The notes below the pieces were generated by a model. That model saw only the letters and a program-made list of their open reading frames with translations. It had not been told where the DNA came from and searched no databases. Positions 1-13,300 of a stretch of 64,000 bases of DNA are shown piece after piece. The stretch is from Lycocorax pyrrhopterus obiensis (Eukaryota > Chordata > Aves > Passeriformes > Paradisaeidae): the NCBI GenBank assembly GCA_014706295.1, contig JACSVZ010000007.1:6229699-6293698 (forward strand). The letters are read 5' to 3'. Numbering within the stretch: position 1 is the stretch's first letter; each line of letters begins with the position of its first letter. A program made the position numbers and the translations under genes.

Positions 1-201
1 AAATACAGATAAACTTTCTATTTGCACTCTGTAAAAATGTCATGTAACAAAATCTTTCGAGATCTTATGCAGAAAAACAGCCCTGATTTTACTACAATTA
101 ATTTTGAAGTGCAAATAGAATCTCAGAAGACGATTAGCAGTGGTGCCACACAATTTTTTGTTTTACAGCAAGAATTATTAAAAAACCACAGAAAATAATT
201 C

Positions 202-207
202 ACCACA
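202..207. repeat. Target-site duplication (left), ACCACA
   Basis: Six bases directly outside the left LTR, repeated exactly at 1369-1374. Six-bp duplications are typical of alpha- and betaretroviral integrases. Confidence 0.85.
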
Positions 208-488
208 TGTGCCAGCACTGGCAGTCTTCTGATCCTTGGATTATAATTTCTCATTGCAGAGCTCCAGCAACACACAGCAACCAGGAACAACCACCTCCTT
301 TTTGGCTCCTCCCAGGGCTTGATTTATAGGGCTTGTGCCCACCCTGCAGCCACAGCTGTTTGTAGGAGCTTAATGAGTACTTTAGGTTGAGGTGGTCTTA
401 ATTAATAATTGGTTCCTGGTGTGGATCCTGGTCTTGAGTGAGAGTTTGGCTAGTGCATACCAACAGGGTTTAAATACATTATACAACA
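208..488 (-). repeat. 3' LTR of the mini-ERV
   Basis: This 281-bp LTR begins TGTTGTAT and ends GGCACA on the minus strand (canonical TG...CA). A TATA box (TATAAA, minus, 323-328) lies about 120 bp from the U5 end, as expected for a compact U3-R-U5 layout. It differs from the 5' LTR at 7 positions by eye, five of them within 14 bp at the outer U5 tip. Confidence 0.9.
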
Positions 489-502
489 ATTCCCCCTTTT
501 TG
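489..502 (-). other. Polypurine tract of the mini-ERV
   Basis: On the minus strand this reads CAAAAAGGGGGAAT and abuts the LTR start TGTTGTAT. This is the standard position and composition of a retroviral plus-strand primer tract. Confidence 0.8.
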
Positions 503-550
503 TTTTGCACTAGCCAAACTACATTTAATATATTTTTTAATCTTTTTTAA

Positions 551-707
551 TAAATAACAATTAAATTAATATTTTTTGACTAATAAATAACAATGAATTA
601 ATATTTTTTGACTCCATTTCCTTTCAAGACCTTTAAATTAGTTTTTTTAAATAACAAATTAATATTTTTTGACTCCATTTCTTTTCAAGACCTTTAAGTT
701 AATTTTT
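551..707 (-). repeat. Imperfect tandem repeat inside the mini-ERV
   Basis: Three AT-rich units share a core of about 30 bp (AAATAACAA...TTAATATTTTTTGAC). They start near 551, 581 and 648. The last two also share about 30 bp more (CTCCATTTC...AAGACCTTTAA). They fill much of the space between the polypurine tract and the leader, so most of the already short interior is simple duplicated sequence rather than degraded genes. Confidence 0.75.
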
Positions 708-1067
708 CTCAATCCCCGGTTGCTCACCTCTGCAGGTGTTTTTTATTTAATTCTTTTTTAAAGATTTTGAGAGGATATGCTGGAGGGCTTTAAATATGGC
801 CTGTTCTTTGCTGACAGACTCTTTTCCCTCCAGCCCCTGGTCTTCACCTCTTCTGGTGATAGTCGGGAGCTCTTTCTGGGAGCCTTTTCTCGGCCTCCCG
901 AGCTCCAAGAGAAGCCGTCTCACGACTTCCCCCCGCTGTGGCCTGCAGCCCACACCTCTCTGGGCATGAGCCACTATAGTCCCACTGCGGCAGTTCTCAC
1001 CCGGGTACAGATCTGGGAAGGCCCCTCTGGGTGTTTTGCCACAGTGGTTCTCACACTGCGTGTTGGC

Positions 1068-1085
1068 ATCACGTCGGGGTCACCA
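1068..1085 (-). other. Primer-binding site, tRNA-Trp type
   Basis: Minus-strand TGGTGACCCCGACGTGAT, two bases after the 5' LTR end. This is the primer site I know from avian leukosis/sarcoma viruses, complementary to the 3' end of tRNA-Trp. All 18 bases agree. Confidence 0.88.
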
Positions 1086-1087
1086 CT

Positions 1088-1368
1088 TGTGCCGGAGCTC
1101 ACAGTCTTCTGATCCTTGGATTATAATTTCTCATTGCAGAGCTCCAGCAACACACAGCAACCAAGAACAACCACCTCCTTTTTGGCTCCTCCCAGGGCTT
1201 GATTTATAGGGCTTGTGCCCGCCCTGCAGCCACAGCTGTTTGTAGGAGCTTAATGAGTACTTTAGGTTGAGGTGGTCTTAATTAATAATTGGTTCCTGGT
1301 GTGGATCCTGGTCTTGAGTGAGAGTTTGGCTAGTGCATACCAACAGGGTTTAAATACATTATACAACA
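1088..1368 (-). repeat. 5' LTR of the mini-ERV
   Basis: Same 281-bp length as the partner LTR, with TG...CA ends and a TATA box at 1203-1208 (minus). The primer-binding site follows directly, which fixes orientation. Target duplication ACCACA lies just outside at 1369-1374. Confidence 0.9.
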
Positions 1369-1374
1369 ACCACA
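1369..1374. repeat. Target-site duplication (right), ACCACA
   Basis: Exact copy of 202-207, directly outside the TG of the 5' LTR. Confidence 0.85.
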
Positions 1375-4300
1375 CACATTGGAGTGTGTGTCATTTAATG
1401 AGCAAACAGTCTGCCTTTACTGCTGTGACTGACCCACGCCTGGTGCCCCGAACAGCACTGAAGGGCAGCACCCAGTGCTGACAATCACAGTCATGCCAAA
1501 GCCTGCAATTCAAACATTATTCTAGTTATCAGCAGAAGCTGCAGAAAGTTTCAGTAAGGTATCAAAGAGGTAACACACAGCTCAGGAAGGCAGAAGAACA
1601 GAGGTTTATGAAAAATTCAGTAAAGGGTAAAAATATACAGCTTTATGATCACTACTTGCTTCTTGCCTATCCGTATCAGACACATGCAGGAAGTCAGAGA
1701 CCAAATATTTTCCTCTTTGACAGGAAAAATCTGATCAAAACAAATTTTCTCAATGAAAGCAAAGTGCCTGGATGCCAAAGATATAAACCAGTGCATTCAC
1801 CATCAATAAGGGAATAATATTCCTTGGAATATTATTTGGGGAAAATACTAAACAGATACATTGGAACAGAACTGTGACTTTAATATTGTGAGCAGCAATT
1901 TGGATATTCTCTTTAACAGATGTGTCATCTTGTCTAAAGCAACATATGTTCCACGATAAATTATATCCAACATTCTAAAATACACATTTTCATCCCTTAG
2001 CAGTTAGACAGGAGCGCTGTCTTCCTCTTTAGTCTATTGAACTCATAAGATGCTTTTGCTTTTACTTTTTTTTTTGTTTTACTTTATTGGTTAGTTCAAT
2101 TTTTAAAATATATAATGAAATCCTTTTACACATTTACAATTTACTGCCATTTGAACATGTTCTTCATAAACCAGAAAACTGTCTGATAATTTTAGAATGT
2201 GAATAAAAAGGCAATTTCAAACACTTTTTAAGATGTATCTGATAAGTTATCAGACCTAGTCATCAACGAAAGCAGCAGAGATGAAGAGTGTCAGATAATT
2301 TAAAAGTGCATTTAAGGTATTCACATCTTATTTTCATGTGTCTAAGTCTATTAAATCATTGATCCCAAATTTACAGCTGTGAAGTTTTGAAAAGACAATT
2401 TGTGGGTCCAAACAGAGAATAGTGTGCAAAGAAAATAGTGTGCAAATATAGAAAGCAAGCATTAAATAAAATTAATCTTACAAAATTTTAGATTGAAGTG
2501 AAATAAAACCCCAAACCTGTAAATTCTGGCAGTAATTAATTTCTGAGCACAGCCCAGTTCTTACAATAAGGTAATAATAACCAAATAAATAGCAGTCCTT
2601 TTTCACCTATGCCTGCACATCACCTGTCAAATGTACTGCTTGTTAACGAATCAAGTGCACGGTGCTTCTTGATTTTTTAATGATTCTGTGATTCTCTTAA
2701 TTTACTCTTTTGGTAGGATCATACCAACTTTTGTAAATAGAACTTAAATCTCAAGGATAGTGTTGAATCATGAGATGCAGGAAAACCTGTTTTATGTAGA
2801 AGCATATGCATGTGCAACCAATAATTTTACCAAAGAATAATTTTTTCAAAGAGTTTGGCAGCAAGAATTCAAGTTTTTTCTTCTTTTACAGGCTGGGTAA
2901 CAACCACTGATCCAGAGCAACGTGTCTTTACTAAGCAAAATATCATATAGCACAGAAAGTCTGCATTAATGTAATTAATTCTGCCATCCATCTTGCTATC
3001 CTGCAGTGCTACAGACACACAGTTTATTCCTTTACCACAAAATTTCATCCCAGAATCTCAGCCTGAAACAGAAGCACTAATAACAGTGTGAACAAACTGC
3101 TAAACAAGATTGGGTATGAACAAACATTTCTTCAGTTTCATTTATTTTCACATTTTCAGACAAGTGAAAAATTAGAATAGACTTTAGAACATAACAAGCC
3201 GTAGTTTTGAGTGGCAGTCTTTAGAATTAGAAGTAAAATTGTGTTCTCTCATAAAAGACACCTGGTTTTTAACTGCCACCAACAAAAGCTTAAAAACAGA
3301 GAAACCTCCTGAACGGGGGCACCAGCTATGCCACTACCCGAATTTGGCTAACAGTGATTCCAGAGGTGTACAAACAAAAAATGCTCCAAACTGAATCTTC
3401 AAAATGAGACTGTTAATTAGATGGCAGTACAAGCAGTAGGTAAAAGCATAAAAATTTATTATATAGCCTGCTGATTTACCAACAGGCCTGATCTTAAATC
3501 CTGCAAAGCTGATTGCCAGCCTCGGTGACAGCTAGTGTAAAAGATGAGAGGCTTGCTAAGAAATGGCTCCATAACGTGTAGAGAAGGAGCTCTGTAGCCT
3601 AATCCTTCATTAGAGGCCTCCTCAGAAAAATTATTCCTCCGTGTTTCTGCTGAAGTCAAGTCTCCTGATGAAGCACTGACAGTGCTCCCTGGAAGAAACA
3701 TGCGAATTTGCAAGCTCTGTGGGGACTTCTCAAATCAGTCAGAAAATCCTGCTCCGAAAGCTTTAATCTTTCTCCTTGAATGGCAGTCAGTGGTTCTGAG
3801 CTCCCATCTGCAAAACTGCTCCCTGGTCCTCACAGCCCTCTGTGGGCTGGGCAGAACAGGCTGCCGGCTCTGCAGGGCTCGCTCATCCCTCCCCCAAAGC
3901 TGCTCCTGTCTCCGCACAGAACGATGTGTTTGGAGCAGATTCAGCGGACCCCAGGCTCCAGCTCCATGCCAGAGCATCCTCTGAAGAACACACACAATGG
4001 CACAGAGAGAGCTCACTGCCTTCAAAAGCACCCCCGAGTGCTGGCCAGAGCCTGGTGCTGTGCCGTGTACAGATGACTGAGTGCTGGAAAACCTAAAGGG
4101 CTGCTCTATGACTAAATTTATAGAAAGCTTTAAAAACAATAGTGACTCTACACTCAGAAAAAAAATAAAATGATAGGTCTCCTGTGAAATACCTCTGACC
4201 ACCTGCAGCCCCTCATTTCTTTGTTTTTTTCCCCTTTTGGCTTATTTGTTTCTTTGGTCTGGGTTTTGTCAAACATCACATAGCAAGGCAGCTTCTTCCA

Positions 4301-7300
4301 GCAAAACTACATAACGACAACTCAGGGTATGAATTTACTGTTTGAGCCTTGGGGATTACACAGTGAAAGTCTGAAATTATGTATTAGCCACGTGGTAAAG
4401 TCTTCTTGAAGCGTACCAAATGCACAAGCAAGAAAAAATTTGCAACAGGGTAGAAATCCCGTGGTTTTCATTTTTCTCCTGAAATGTGTAATTGGTGGTG
4501 TACTGATAGCCATTAGAACTCTTCTGAAAATGGATTCTGTATTCTAGACTGAAGGTATCTCATTCCATCTAAGATTTGTTTGTCAACTCAGAGATTTTTG
4601 ACAATACTGCTTTACATGCACAAATTGCAGTTCTAGTAAATACTTTTGCATATTTCTTTGAAATATTCTGCTTTGAATGAAATGCATTAGAGAAAGTTGT
4701 AATCTAAGCTGCCTCTTTTATGTGATGTCAAGGTACTTGATGTCAGTAATATACTGGCTGTCTTTTGATAAAGCAAAAAGGCTTGACTTGATTTTGGTCC
4801 TGTTGCATTTTTATATAAAATATTGTAATAATCTATTCAGAAGATTTACTGACTGCAATAGAACTATATACTCATCATTAGGTTGCTGTCCTCTAAACGG
4901 TGTTATAATATCTGGTATAAAACACAAAATACTTGTATAAGACAGCACCAAGAACAGGAGAGAGAGAGAGCTTTGCACTCTTCCAGTGGGCTTGTGGACT
5001 TCACAGTGATGATAATTGTAGTTACGTACAAGCACTGAAGGAATTAGCAAAGACACAGGGGGTCATAGCCAAAAACCTCTCATTTTTCCATCCCACACAT
5101 GCATTTTGATGAATCACTATGGATATGGTCTGCAGCATCCTTTATTGTTTCCAGCATGAACCTTCCTTCAGCATCCAGTCCAGCCAGAGAGCAAGGAACA
5201 GCAAAGCACAGTTCTGCTTGGTGTGAGGCAAAGATGTGGGAGTTAAACACCTCCAGAAAGCTCTCAAACCTTTCTGAGAACAACAGGATTCTCCCAGATC
5301 AAAGAACTCCTCAAAGAATACAACGCTGGCAGGGCAAATTTCATGGCAGTTGTTTCTCACCCTCTAAGTACAGTAAGAATTTAAGAACGCGGTGAAGTAT
5401 TTGGAGGCAGGAATGCAGCAAACACTGACAGTTCTACTTGGAGACTGTGGTTAAGGATACCTTTAATTCCAGCTCATGCCAACCAGGTTTTAGCCTGGTT
5501 TTAGTCTTCAGAAAAAAGTCCTGAGTTCTCCTTAGCAAATGAAACACAGATAATCTCAAAGCTCACTTCCTTTTCTTCCAGATGCAGTCTAAGCTGTCTC
5601 GAGCTCTGTCATGGATTAAGTACTTACATATACGATCAGGCCTTTCTATCTCTACACACATTTCTTTGTGCTTAATACTTCCCTTACAAGTTATATTGCT
5701 GTTCCCAGTGTCATTGAAATCTGTGCCTCCAAGAGTAATTTAGCCCAATCTACCTTTTCACACTGCTATAATAAAAAGTTCCAGTCCCTCATCTGTAATT
5801 CAATCATATCCATACCGTTTAAAAAGAGAGGAATTCTATGTCCCTCCTATGTCAGTATTTTTTATGCTGTAATCCCTGCTGATATTTTAGAAGTTAATCT
5901 CTCCCAGGCTGTTGGAATGTGAAAGAAAAGCACAGTTCTCATCAACTATCTGTGCAGAAAATATTAACGTTATTACCCTCCATACATTCATTTCTTTCTC
6001 AAACAAAAGACAGCAAGACTTTATCTTGGTACTGCAATATTATTCATACTCCAGTTATTTGATTCAATTTAATGTAAAGGGTTCCAAATCATTTTAGACT
6101 TGGATACTGAGGTTTAATGTGAAGTTAAACTACTATTTTCTTTCGCTAAAGAGTGAAGCATGACTGCTCTGAAGCAGAAGCCTTCTTCCATGTCAGGGCC
6201 ATGGTTCTAGGAGAAGAAGAACACATATAGACCAATTTTGCTAGTACAGAGTAAATCATTCAGATTAACAGATTTCCCCTCAGATTTGGCCACATAGGCA
6301 GGGAAGTAAAGCAGTGGTGACTTTCCCAGAGTCATACAGAAGTCCATTATTTGACAAGGGTTTCAGCAAGCATTGCCACCTCTTGGGCTGGACAAAGCTC
6401 TCTCCATCTGCTCTCCTCAGGCAGGACTGCTCAGGCCATGGATGTCCGCACAAGGAGGTTCTCCTCATCTCTGTCCAGAGCTGTCCTCGAACATCATTTC
6501 AGAGGATGAGAAACCTCCAGAGACTGCCAAGCCAAACCTGGACACTTTTGCTTGTGGAAGAAGGCAACAGGCAAGGGCACAGCAAAGAACACTGTGTCCC
6601 AAGTACTGCAGGCAAACTGAGCATGACTGGGGAAAAGCAAAACAAAAAATCCCAAAACCCCAAAAACCCCATGAGCCAATGTAAAGCTCATCAGGACTCC
6701 TGGGCATCACTTTCTCTTCTAAAGTGTTCACTTCAAATCCATGTTTATGACATTACTTTCTCTTCTGAAAATGGATTTCCTCACTCAGTTAAAAATTGAG
6801 GTAAACTGATACAGTTTTTTCTTAAATCAAACACGGCCTTTTAAATCTAAAACAGATAGAATCTACATCAAATAACTTTTGTATCCCAAAGAACATGAAC
6901 AAGATCTTATGAGTAATGAAATGGCCTAAAGCAACCAGAAAAAGGATGCATGAAAAATGCATTGCTTCCCTCAAATATGCTGCAAATTCTATTTGTCTCT
7001 ACAGCTCTTTCACAGAACAAATTTATTCCCCACAGTGATATTTTTTTCCCCCGTCAGAAGTTATCAATTGCATTTTAAGTGCCTCATGTAATGGATATTC
7101 CATCATTTTCCATGAGAAGGTGCTCCACAGTCTAATAGCTGAAAATCCAGAAAACACATCCAACTTAAGAATGCTCTTTACTTGGTGCCTGCCCATATAA
7201 TGTAGTAATTATCCTTTCTGTGAAGCTTAATCCTCAGGTGAACTTATATCTGGCCTCAGTCCAGTTAGAGGCTTGAAACAAACCTTAAAAAGGTGACAGA

Positions 7301-10300
7301 AGATGACAGGCAACATATTTCTTTTCACAGAGAAATATTATATGAATTATTAATCTGACCCAGAAAAGATCATAATCAAAGACTAGCAGGGGCCCCTTGA
7401 GCACTGTTAGTGCATAATTCCACCCTCTGAACCTTGAAAGCGTAGGGAATTCGTATAGGAAGGAGCAGAGCAATAAAGCCAAAGTGTATGTCACTGATAG
7501 AAAGTTTAAAGGAGAGCTGTAACGTCTACTGTGGTGTTATTTATATATGTGGACGTATTTTCAATTATTCCTCTATTACCATCTCTTAAAAAAAAAAAGA
7601 GGCTGAGACTTATAATCATTTAAAAACACTACTTAGCAATCCCATACTTTTGAGGAGTAGGAAACCCAAAGAAAGTGTACCAGCAGAACTAAATATTTAT
7701 TTCTTAATTACAGAATCCTTAGAATGAGCAAAATTACAGCCACCTGGAGGGTTTTAGCTTTATTCAGTGCTGAATACATTAGCACTGTGGACATCCTCAG
7801 TGGTGGAAACTTCCACGTTGTGGCTTTGAGTGGGAAAAACTAAGAAAAGAGATAACCAAAGATTTTAGCTCAAGCACGTTCAGCAGCTGCAGCAAAGTTC
7901 CCTCTACATCTGTCTGCTATGAAAGTGAAATGCTGATAGGAGTTGCCACTGTATTCCTCTTGCTGCTGGAAAGAAAAAGTTGGTTTTGATTACTATCTTT
8001 ATGAAATAACCAGAGAAATTACCTAAACTAATCCCGAGTTTCTGATCTTGCTCAGCTGTTCTTAGCACAGCAAATCCTGCTAATACAGGACAATAAAAAA
8101 ATATATAAAGTTCTTGTGATTAGAGGTACAGGTAAATAAAAGAGAGCAAAGGGAGAACACTAGATTCTGGATCCTGCAATGCTTGACTGATTTTCAGAAC
8201 ACGTATCAAATGAAATATTTCATCAACTGCCTAAATGCAGGCCATAGTCTCTGTAGCATCTTGAGTGGATAGAAACAAAACAAAACAAAAAGTTTCTACC
8301 TGCTTCCCTCAGAATATCACCACTGTTACACCTGACCTGTGTCAGTTTACAGCAGGGCTGAGGATGCCTCGCAGTGCCTTTGCTCAAAGCACACACGGGT
8401 TGCCAGCTGCCTGCTCATCCGAACAGGAACATCCAGTATCATGGAAAACATTGTGAAAACTCCAGCCAAAGAAACGTGTTTACACCACATCTCATCTGAG
8501 AAAGTCATGTAAGGCCAATCTCTTATCCCAGCAGGCCTGAGAGCTACAAAACTGTCGAAAGCTCTAATGAAATGCAGAACCTCTGCTGGTTTCTCCTGCT
8601 CCCATGGGACACACACACACAGCACAGCTCTTACAGGACCCCCAGGCTAGCTCAGCCTGAGGTACATTACCATTGTTTGTACTACAGATAGAGCATTCAT
8701 TATTTACACTACATATTTAGTCAGGTACACATTCCCTTATCTTTAAAGTAACCTTCCCATTTAACTAATTTCTCACTGTTTCCATCCACATGCTTCCTCC
8801 CAACAAGATTTGGAAAAGAAGATTTTGCTCTGTAAATTCAACAACAAAAGGCAGGATTGTGTGTGAGCAAACCTCGCTGTCCAGAGGATGGAACAATCCC
8901 ATGAGCCTCTAAGTGAATAAAGCACAAACTGGTAGAGAAAACTTCAGAGCACACAGCAGTTTTGAGCCAGCCAGAACTCTGACCCTTCAGTTCATATTGC
9001 ATTAATATGAAACTTTGTTTGTGTGTATCTAAATCATCCCCATGTTCCATATGGGTTTGATCTGGAATGTTATCAGAGGGCGTGCTTAGACATTCCTCAT
9101 TACAATGGTTTCTGAGCACTCCACAAGCCTTTACAGAGTCACTTTCTAAGTACTTCCACAGAGGGGAAGAGGCTCCAAGGTACAGAAACAGGAGACTGTG
9201 GGTGCCTCACTGTCTTCTTGAAAGTGTTTTTTCCACTGTGATTCAGAGCTGCAGCACTAAAATCTGCAGCACATCAAGAGTGCAGCACTCACATGAGCGT
9301 GGCTCTCGTTCTCTTGTCCTAATCACTTTTTCATTAATGGTACCAGAAACCTTTAGAAGACAGGACACATGAATAGATGCGACTGTTTTGTGGATATTAT
9401 TAATTTACTTGGTGCAGGCTGTCATCAATGTTTTTTTTGCTTTAGTTGCTCAGGAGTGCTCTATGCAAACACAAGGACTGATCCTGGAAGGTGCTGACTG
9501 GTGCTGATCCAACCCATCCCAAAAGGGCCAGGATACAGTCCCATCACGCTAAGAACATGGGTTACAAAATGTTTGTTCAGCTGGCACAAAAAGAGTTCAG
9601 CAACTTACAAGATTCATTTTATAATTTTATTTATTTTATGATATTTATTTCTGACACAGAAGTCTCTATCTTGTAGGAAGAGAAAGCCAACCTAGATAAG
9701 ACACCAACCTGAATATTCCTGTGCACACTTCCCTTCCCAGGCCTTGCACAGCCTCTTTTTCTGACAGCCACTGCTCTTTAGTAGAGTTATTTTTAAATCA
9801 TGAAAATTGCTTTTGGAGTTCCAGTTCCAGACACTGATTTCCCAAATACAAGGCTTCTGAACTAGTTTGGTGTAGGACTAACTCTCAACCATGTTATGAG
9901 ATTTATTCCCCAAGATCTTTCTGACATAAAGGGAATTTATTTCTAAAGGAATCTGCTACAGATTATGTATAGACAGAGACAACACAGCAACAAATGCAAA
10001 TCAAACATTCAGAGGCATATTTCTGGCAGAGGTTTTGGAATTCTAATATAACTTTTATTTCTAGCACTTTTAGACAGGGACAACAAACACCAAGCCAAAA
10101 ATCATTGCTATTGATTGCAACAGGTTCAATAGTACTTGTAAAGCTGAATATCCCAGCATCTTTATAGTCTCCAAAATATTTAGAGGTCACATGAATTCCA
10201 GTGATTACAATAAAGAATTCTTTAAATTTGGAATCAAATTCATCTGGGCACTTATGCCTGAAGTATCTGATATAAATTCCCATTGAGCACAAGAAGCATT

Positions 10301-13300
10301 CCAGAGGAATTGGCTGTGTTGGCTTCATAATCTAACCACAAGCACTTTTGGAGAGCACGTTATTATTTCAGATATCACTTTTCTCAGTCTTGTATCTTTG
10401 GCTCACTTCAGCTACTCCTGCAACTCTGGTGGAGCCTGGACTGGCTCTGGGAGAGGTCTGCAACCCCAGCTGCAGCTGCCTCAGGCCTCACAGGCGTGTG
10501 TTTAACAAGAACCTCAGTGTTCTCTGAAGGTGCCCAGGCTCAAACTCCCAAGAGACCGTCTGTCGCGCCTCCTAATCAGGGCTGTCGCCTTCCATCTGAT
10601 CTCAAGAAGGTCTCTGAAAGCCACTATTTGTTAGCTTTTCTGCAAAATACTCAGAAACCACATTGAACCCCAGACCTTGTTTCCTGCACTCAATTCCAAA
10701 TTCAATTTCCCTTAGCTTTGCCCGGACGCACACCTACAGAAACATAGCTGTTCCCAAGCTTTTTCATCCATAGCCTTTGGGGAAAAAAAGCTCCCATTCT
10801 CTTACTATCACTTTCAGTGATCAGCTAATTGATTTTTAGGAGCAGCTCTTCTAATAGCAATCTGCTACCAATCTCTTCTAGGGCATCTGAGAAACCCAGC
10901 GTGCCTGGATGGTCCCATAATTTAATTACCTGCTTTCTGCAACACAGAGCCAAGCACAGGCAGAGGCAACACCGCTGCTCTCCATCCTGTGGCCACCCAC
11001 AAAAAAAGCCTGATCTGTTTTGAAGTGCTTGCAGCAGCGCACCTATCCTTGCATCCATTCCCCCAGAAGATCTCCTATGGCCAGAACAGTTTGTCAGTGA
11101 TGCCAGCCTCCACACTGGTCATGTTTTGCACGGTGAAGTTTGCAGGGGTTGACATGAAATTTGCCAACGTCCACCTTCTGCTTGTGAGATAATGGGGAAA
11201 CAAACACACGGAGCGCCTCAGCGCCCCACAGTCAGGGATGCAGGTGAATGTTGGGGAAGGCAGCTGGAAAAGTGGTTTTGAGGTAAAAAACCCATGGGAA
11301 GAAGCTTGTTATCTCTCAGTTTTCGTTTCTCTCAGTCAACATGTTCTTTGGTTTTTCTCCTTATCTCACCAGAACAGAGATAACAGCGCGGTCGTGCAGG
11401 GAAAGACAAGGAGTTAACAGTTCTGAAAATGCTGAGATCATCATCCAGAACTGCAGAAAATTATTCTGTGATATCTCAATCTTCAGTAAAAACTCATTAC
11501 TAAGAACATGTTTACAAGGCAATCGCTAATCATCATTGAGACAGAATATAAAGAATGGAGTAAATCATTGTGGCCACTAAAGCAAGTTAGTATGAGCTAT
11601 GCATTTCTAACAGATTTTCAGTGAACAAAATCCAGCATAAAAAGCGAAATAATCACTAAGTTATCAATAGTTTATGAAAATAATCTGTTTATGTAATGTT
11701 CTATTACTTTCAGCTGATGAATTTTTAAACGGGAAATCTTTTCTCGCCTCCCTGCCACGAACGCAGCTATTTTTTTGTGCCCAGAGGCAGGTTATCTCAA
11801 AGGATGTACACAGGCAGAGACTAACTCACGTAGGCACATGCTCGTTGGTTTTTCACAGAACCCTTTAATTTTGGCCTCTTTCCTCTGTTGCTCTCAATAA
11901 AAGCAGAATGCAGCCTCCAACCATTTAGATTTTTCTGTTTATGGCAGATATGAGCTTCCACGTGTACTCTCCAATTACTTCGTGGATCATCTTTGGCACA
12001 AAAATGAGTTGAAGGAAACTCTTCAGCACGAACTGTGTGGTTGGGTTCGATTTTCACGCTGAAAAACAACGCACAGACAAAAGGTTTCTGGACATATGGA
12101 TACTGTAAGGTCTGATGGAGTCATCAACAATTTCAGAGATGAAGCTGCTCATCTTTAATGATTATGATAAAATAGAATATAATGAATATAATGAAAAATG
12201 GTCATTTTTATACAGCTGCTTTGACCACACCTTGGCCTTCAAGCTATTGATTTGTGTCCCAAAATCTGTGAATTTCTAACTCAAATATTTGGTCAGATTC
12301 TGTTTTCACGGCCCCTCTGACTCTGACATCCCTGGGAGTCTCTGTGCCAGGATTTTTACAGCTAACAGCATTCCTGCTACTTAACTTGCATAACGTCCTC
12401 TGTCTTGTTTTATAATATACACTTAAAAGACCCAAAAAAACCCCCATAATTTATGACAGTGTTGAGAACAGCTAGAACAGGAAAATGCTAACTACATTTC
12501 TGTTCTCGTCGGTGAGCAGAACTTAAGACATTTATTCCTGCCTCTTAGACGAAAGTTGTTAAGAACCTTCCTAACTTTTTTAAAGTACAGGAATTCGAAT
12601 TAATTTTATTTCTGATTCCTAGTGCACTTCTGCTCAGGCTTTTTGTGGCAGAAGTGAACGAGCACTGGTGGAATCCAGTGGTGATGGAAGGCATATTAAC
12701 TGCAGCTGATACTAGAAATAGTACAGGAAGGCAAAGGCAGGGACAGATTTATGCCAGATGAAACAAGAGTGTGCTTTGGTAATATATCTCAAGATATGTG
12801 CCTCGTATATATGACAGCAGTTTATTTGCCTCACTATGTTTTAATTTTCACATTTACATCATTCAATCTACCAGTTCAAGTTCAGTATTATGATCAGGCA
12901 GTAGAAATTCTGTGTTGGTAAATGGAAGAAAAAGGTTTTTCTGGGATTTTAGAAAGCTGCTCTGCACTGACCAGATATGCCAGATTGTACCAAATAGTCA
13001 AAACATAGAACCATATCCCACTGTAGGAATTCTCAATATATACTGGCTCACCAAAATGATTCTTTTTGTGCCTCTCAATCACAAAATGAGAGCAGGAACT
13101 CTCCAGACCAGAAGAAAGAACATTTGACCAGTATGTTCAGATCATCTCAGGAACCCCAGAGCCATTTTACTCTTTCCTGCAACTCAATCCCACTGGCACA
13201 CACCATCCTGTGTCACAGGAATCTGAATTTATCCAAACTGCATGTGTTCACCAGGACTTCTGATTCTGGCAGGCATCTCCTTCTCCATGGTTCTCATGGA

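Larger units (their letters stand above)
208..1368 (-). mobile_element. Complete but internally gutted endogenous retrovirus (non-autonomous ERV)
   Basis: Two direct 281-bp LTRs (208-488 and 1088-1368) flank only 599 bp. Read on the minus strand, the right LTR is the 5' LTR. It is followed after two bases by an 18-nt primer-binding site (1068-1085) matching the tRNA-Trp site of avian alpharetroviruses. A polypurine tract abuts the left (3') LTR. The element is bounded by a perfect 6-bp target duplication, ACCACA, at 202-207 and 1369-1374. The interior has no recognisable gag, pol or env. One 76-codon sense frame (747-974) is unrecognised and could be leader or a gag remnant. The LTRs are about 97.5% identical by eye (7 differences), so insertion is moderately recent. 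Class II (alpha/beta-like) assignment rests on the primer site and 6-bp duplication. It is either an internal deletion of a full provirus or a lineage mobilised in trans. Confidence 0.9.
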
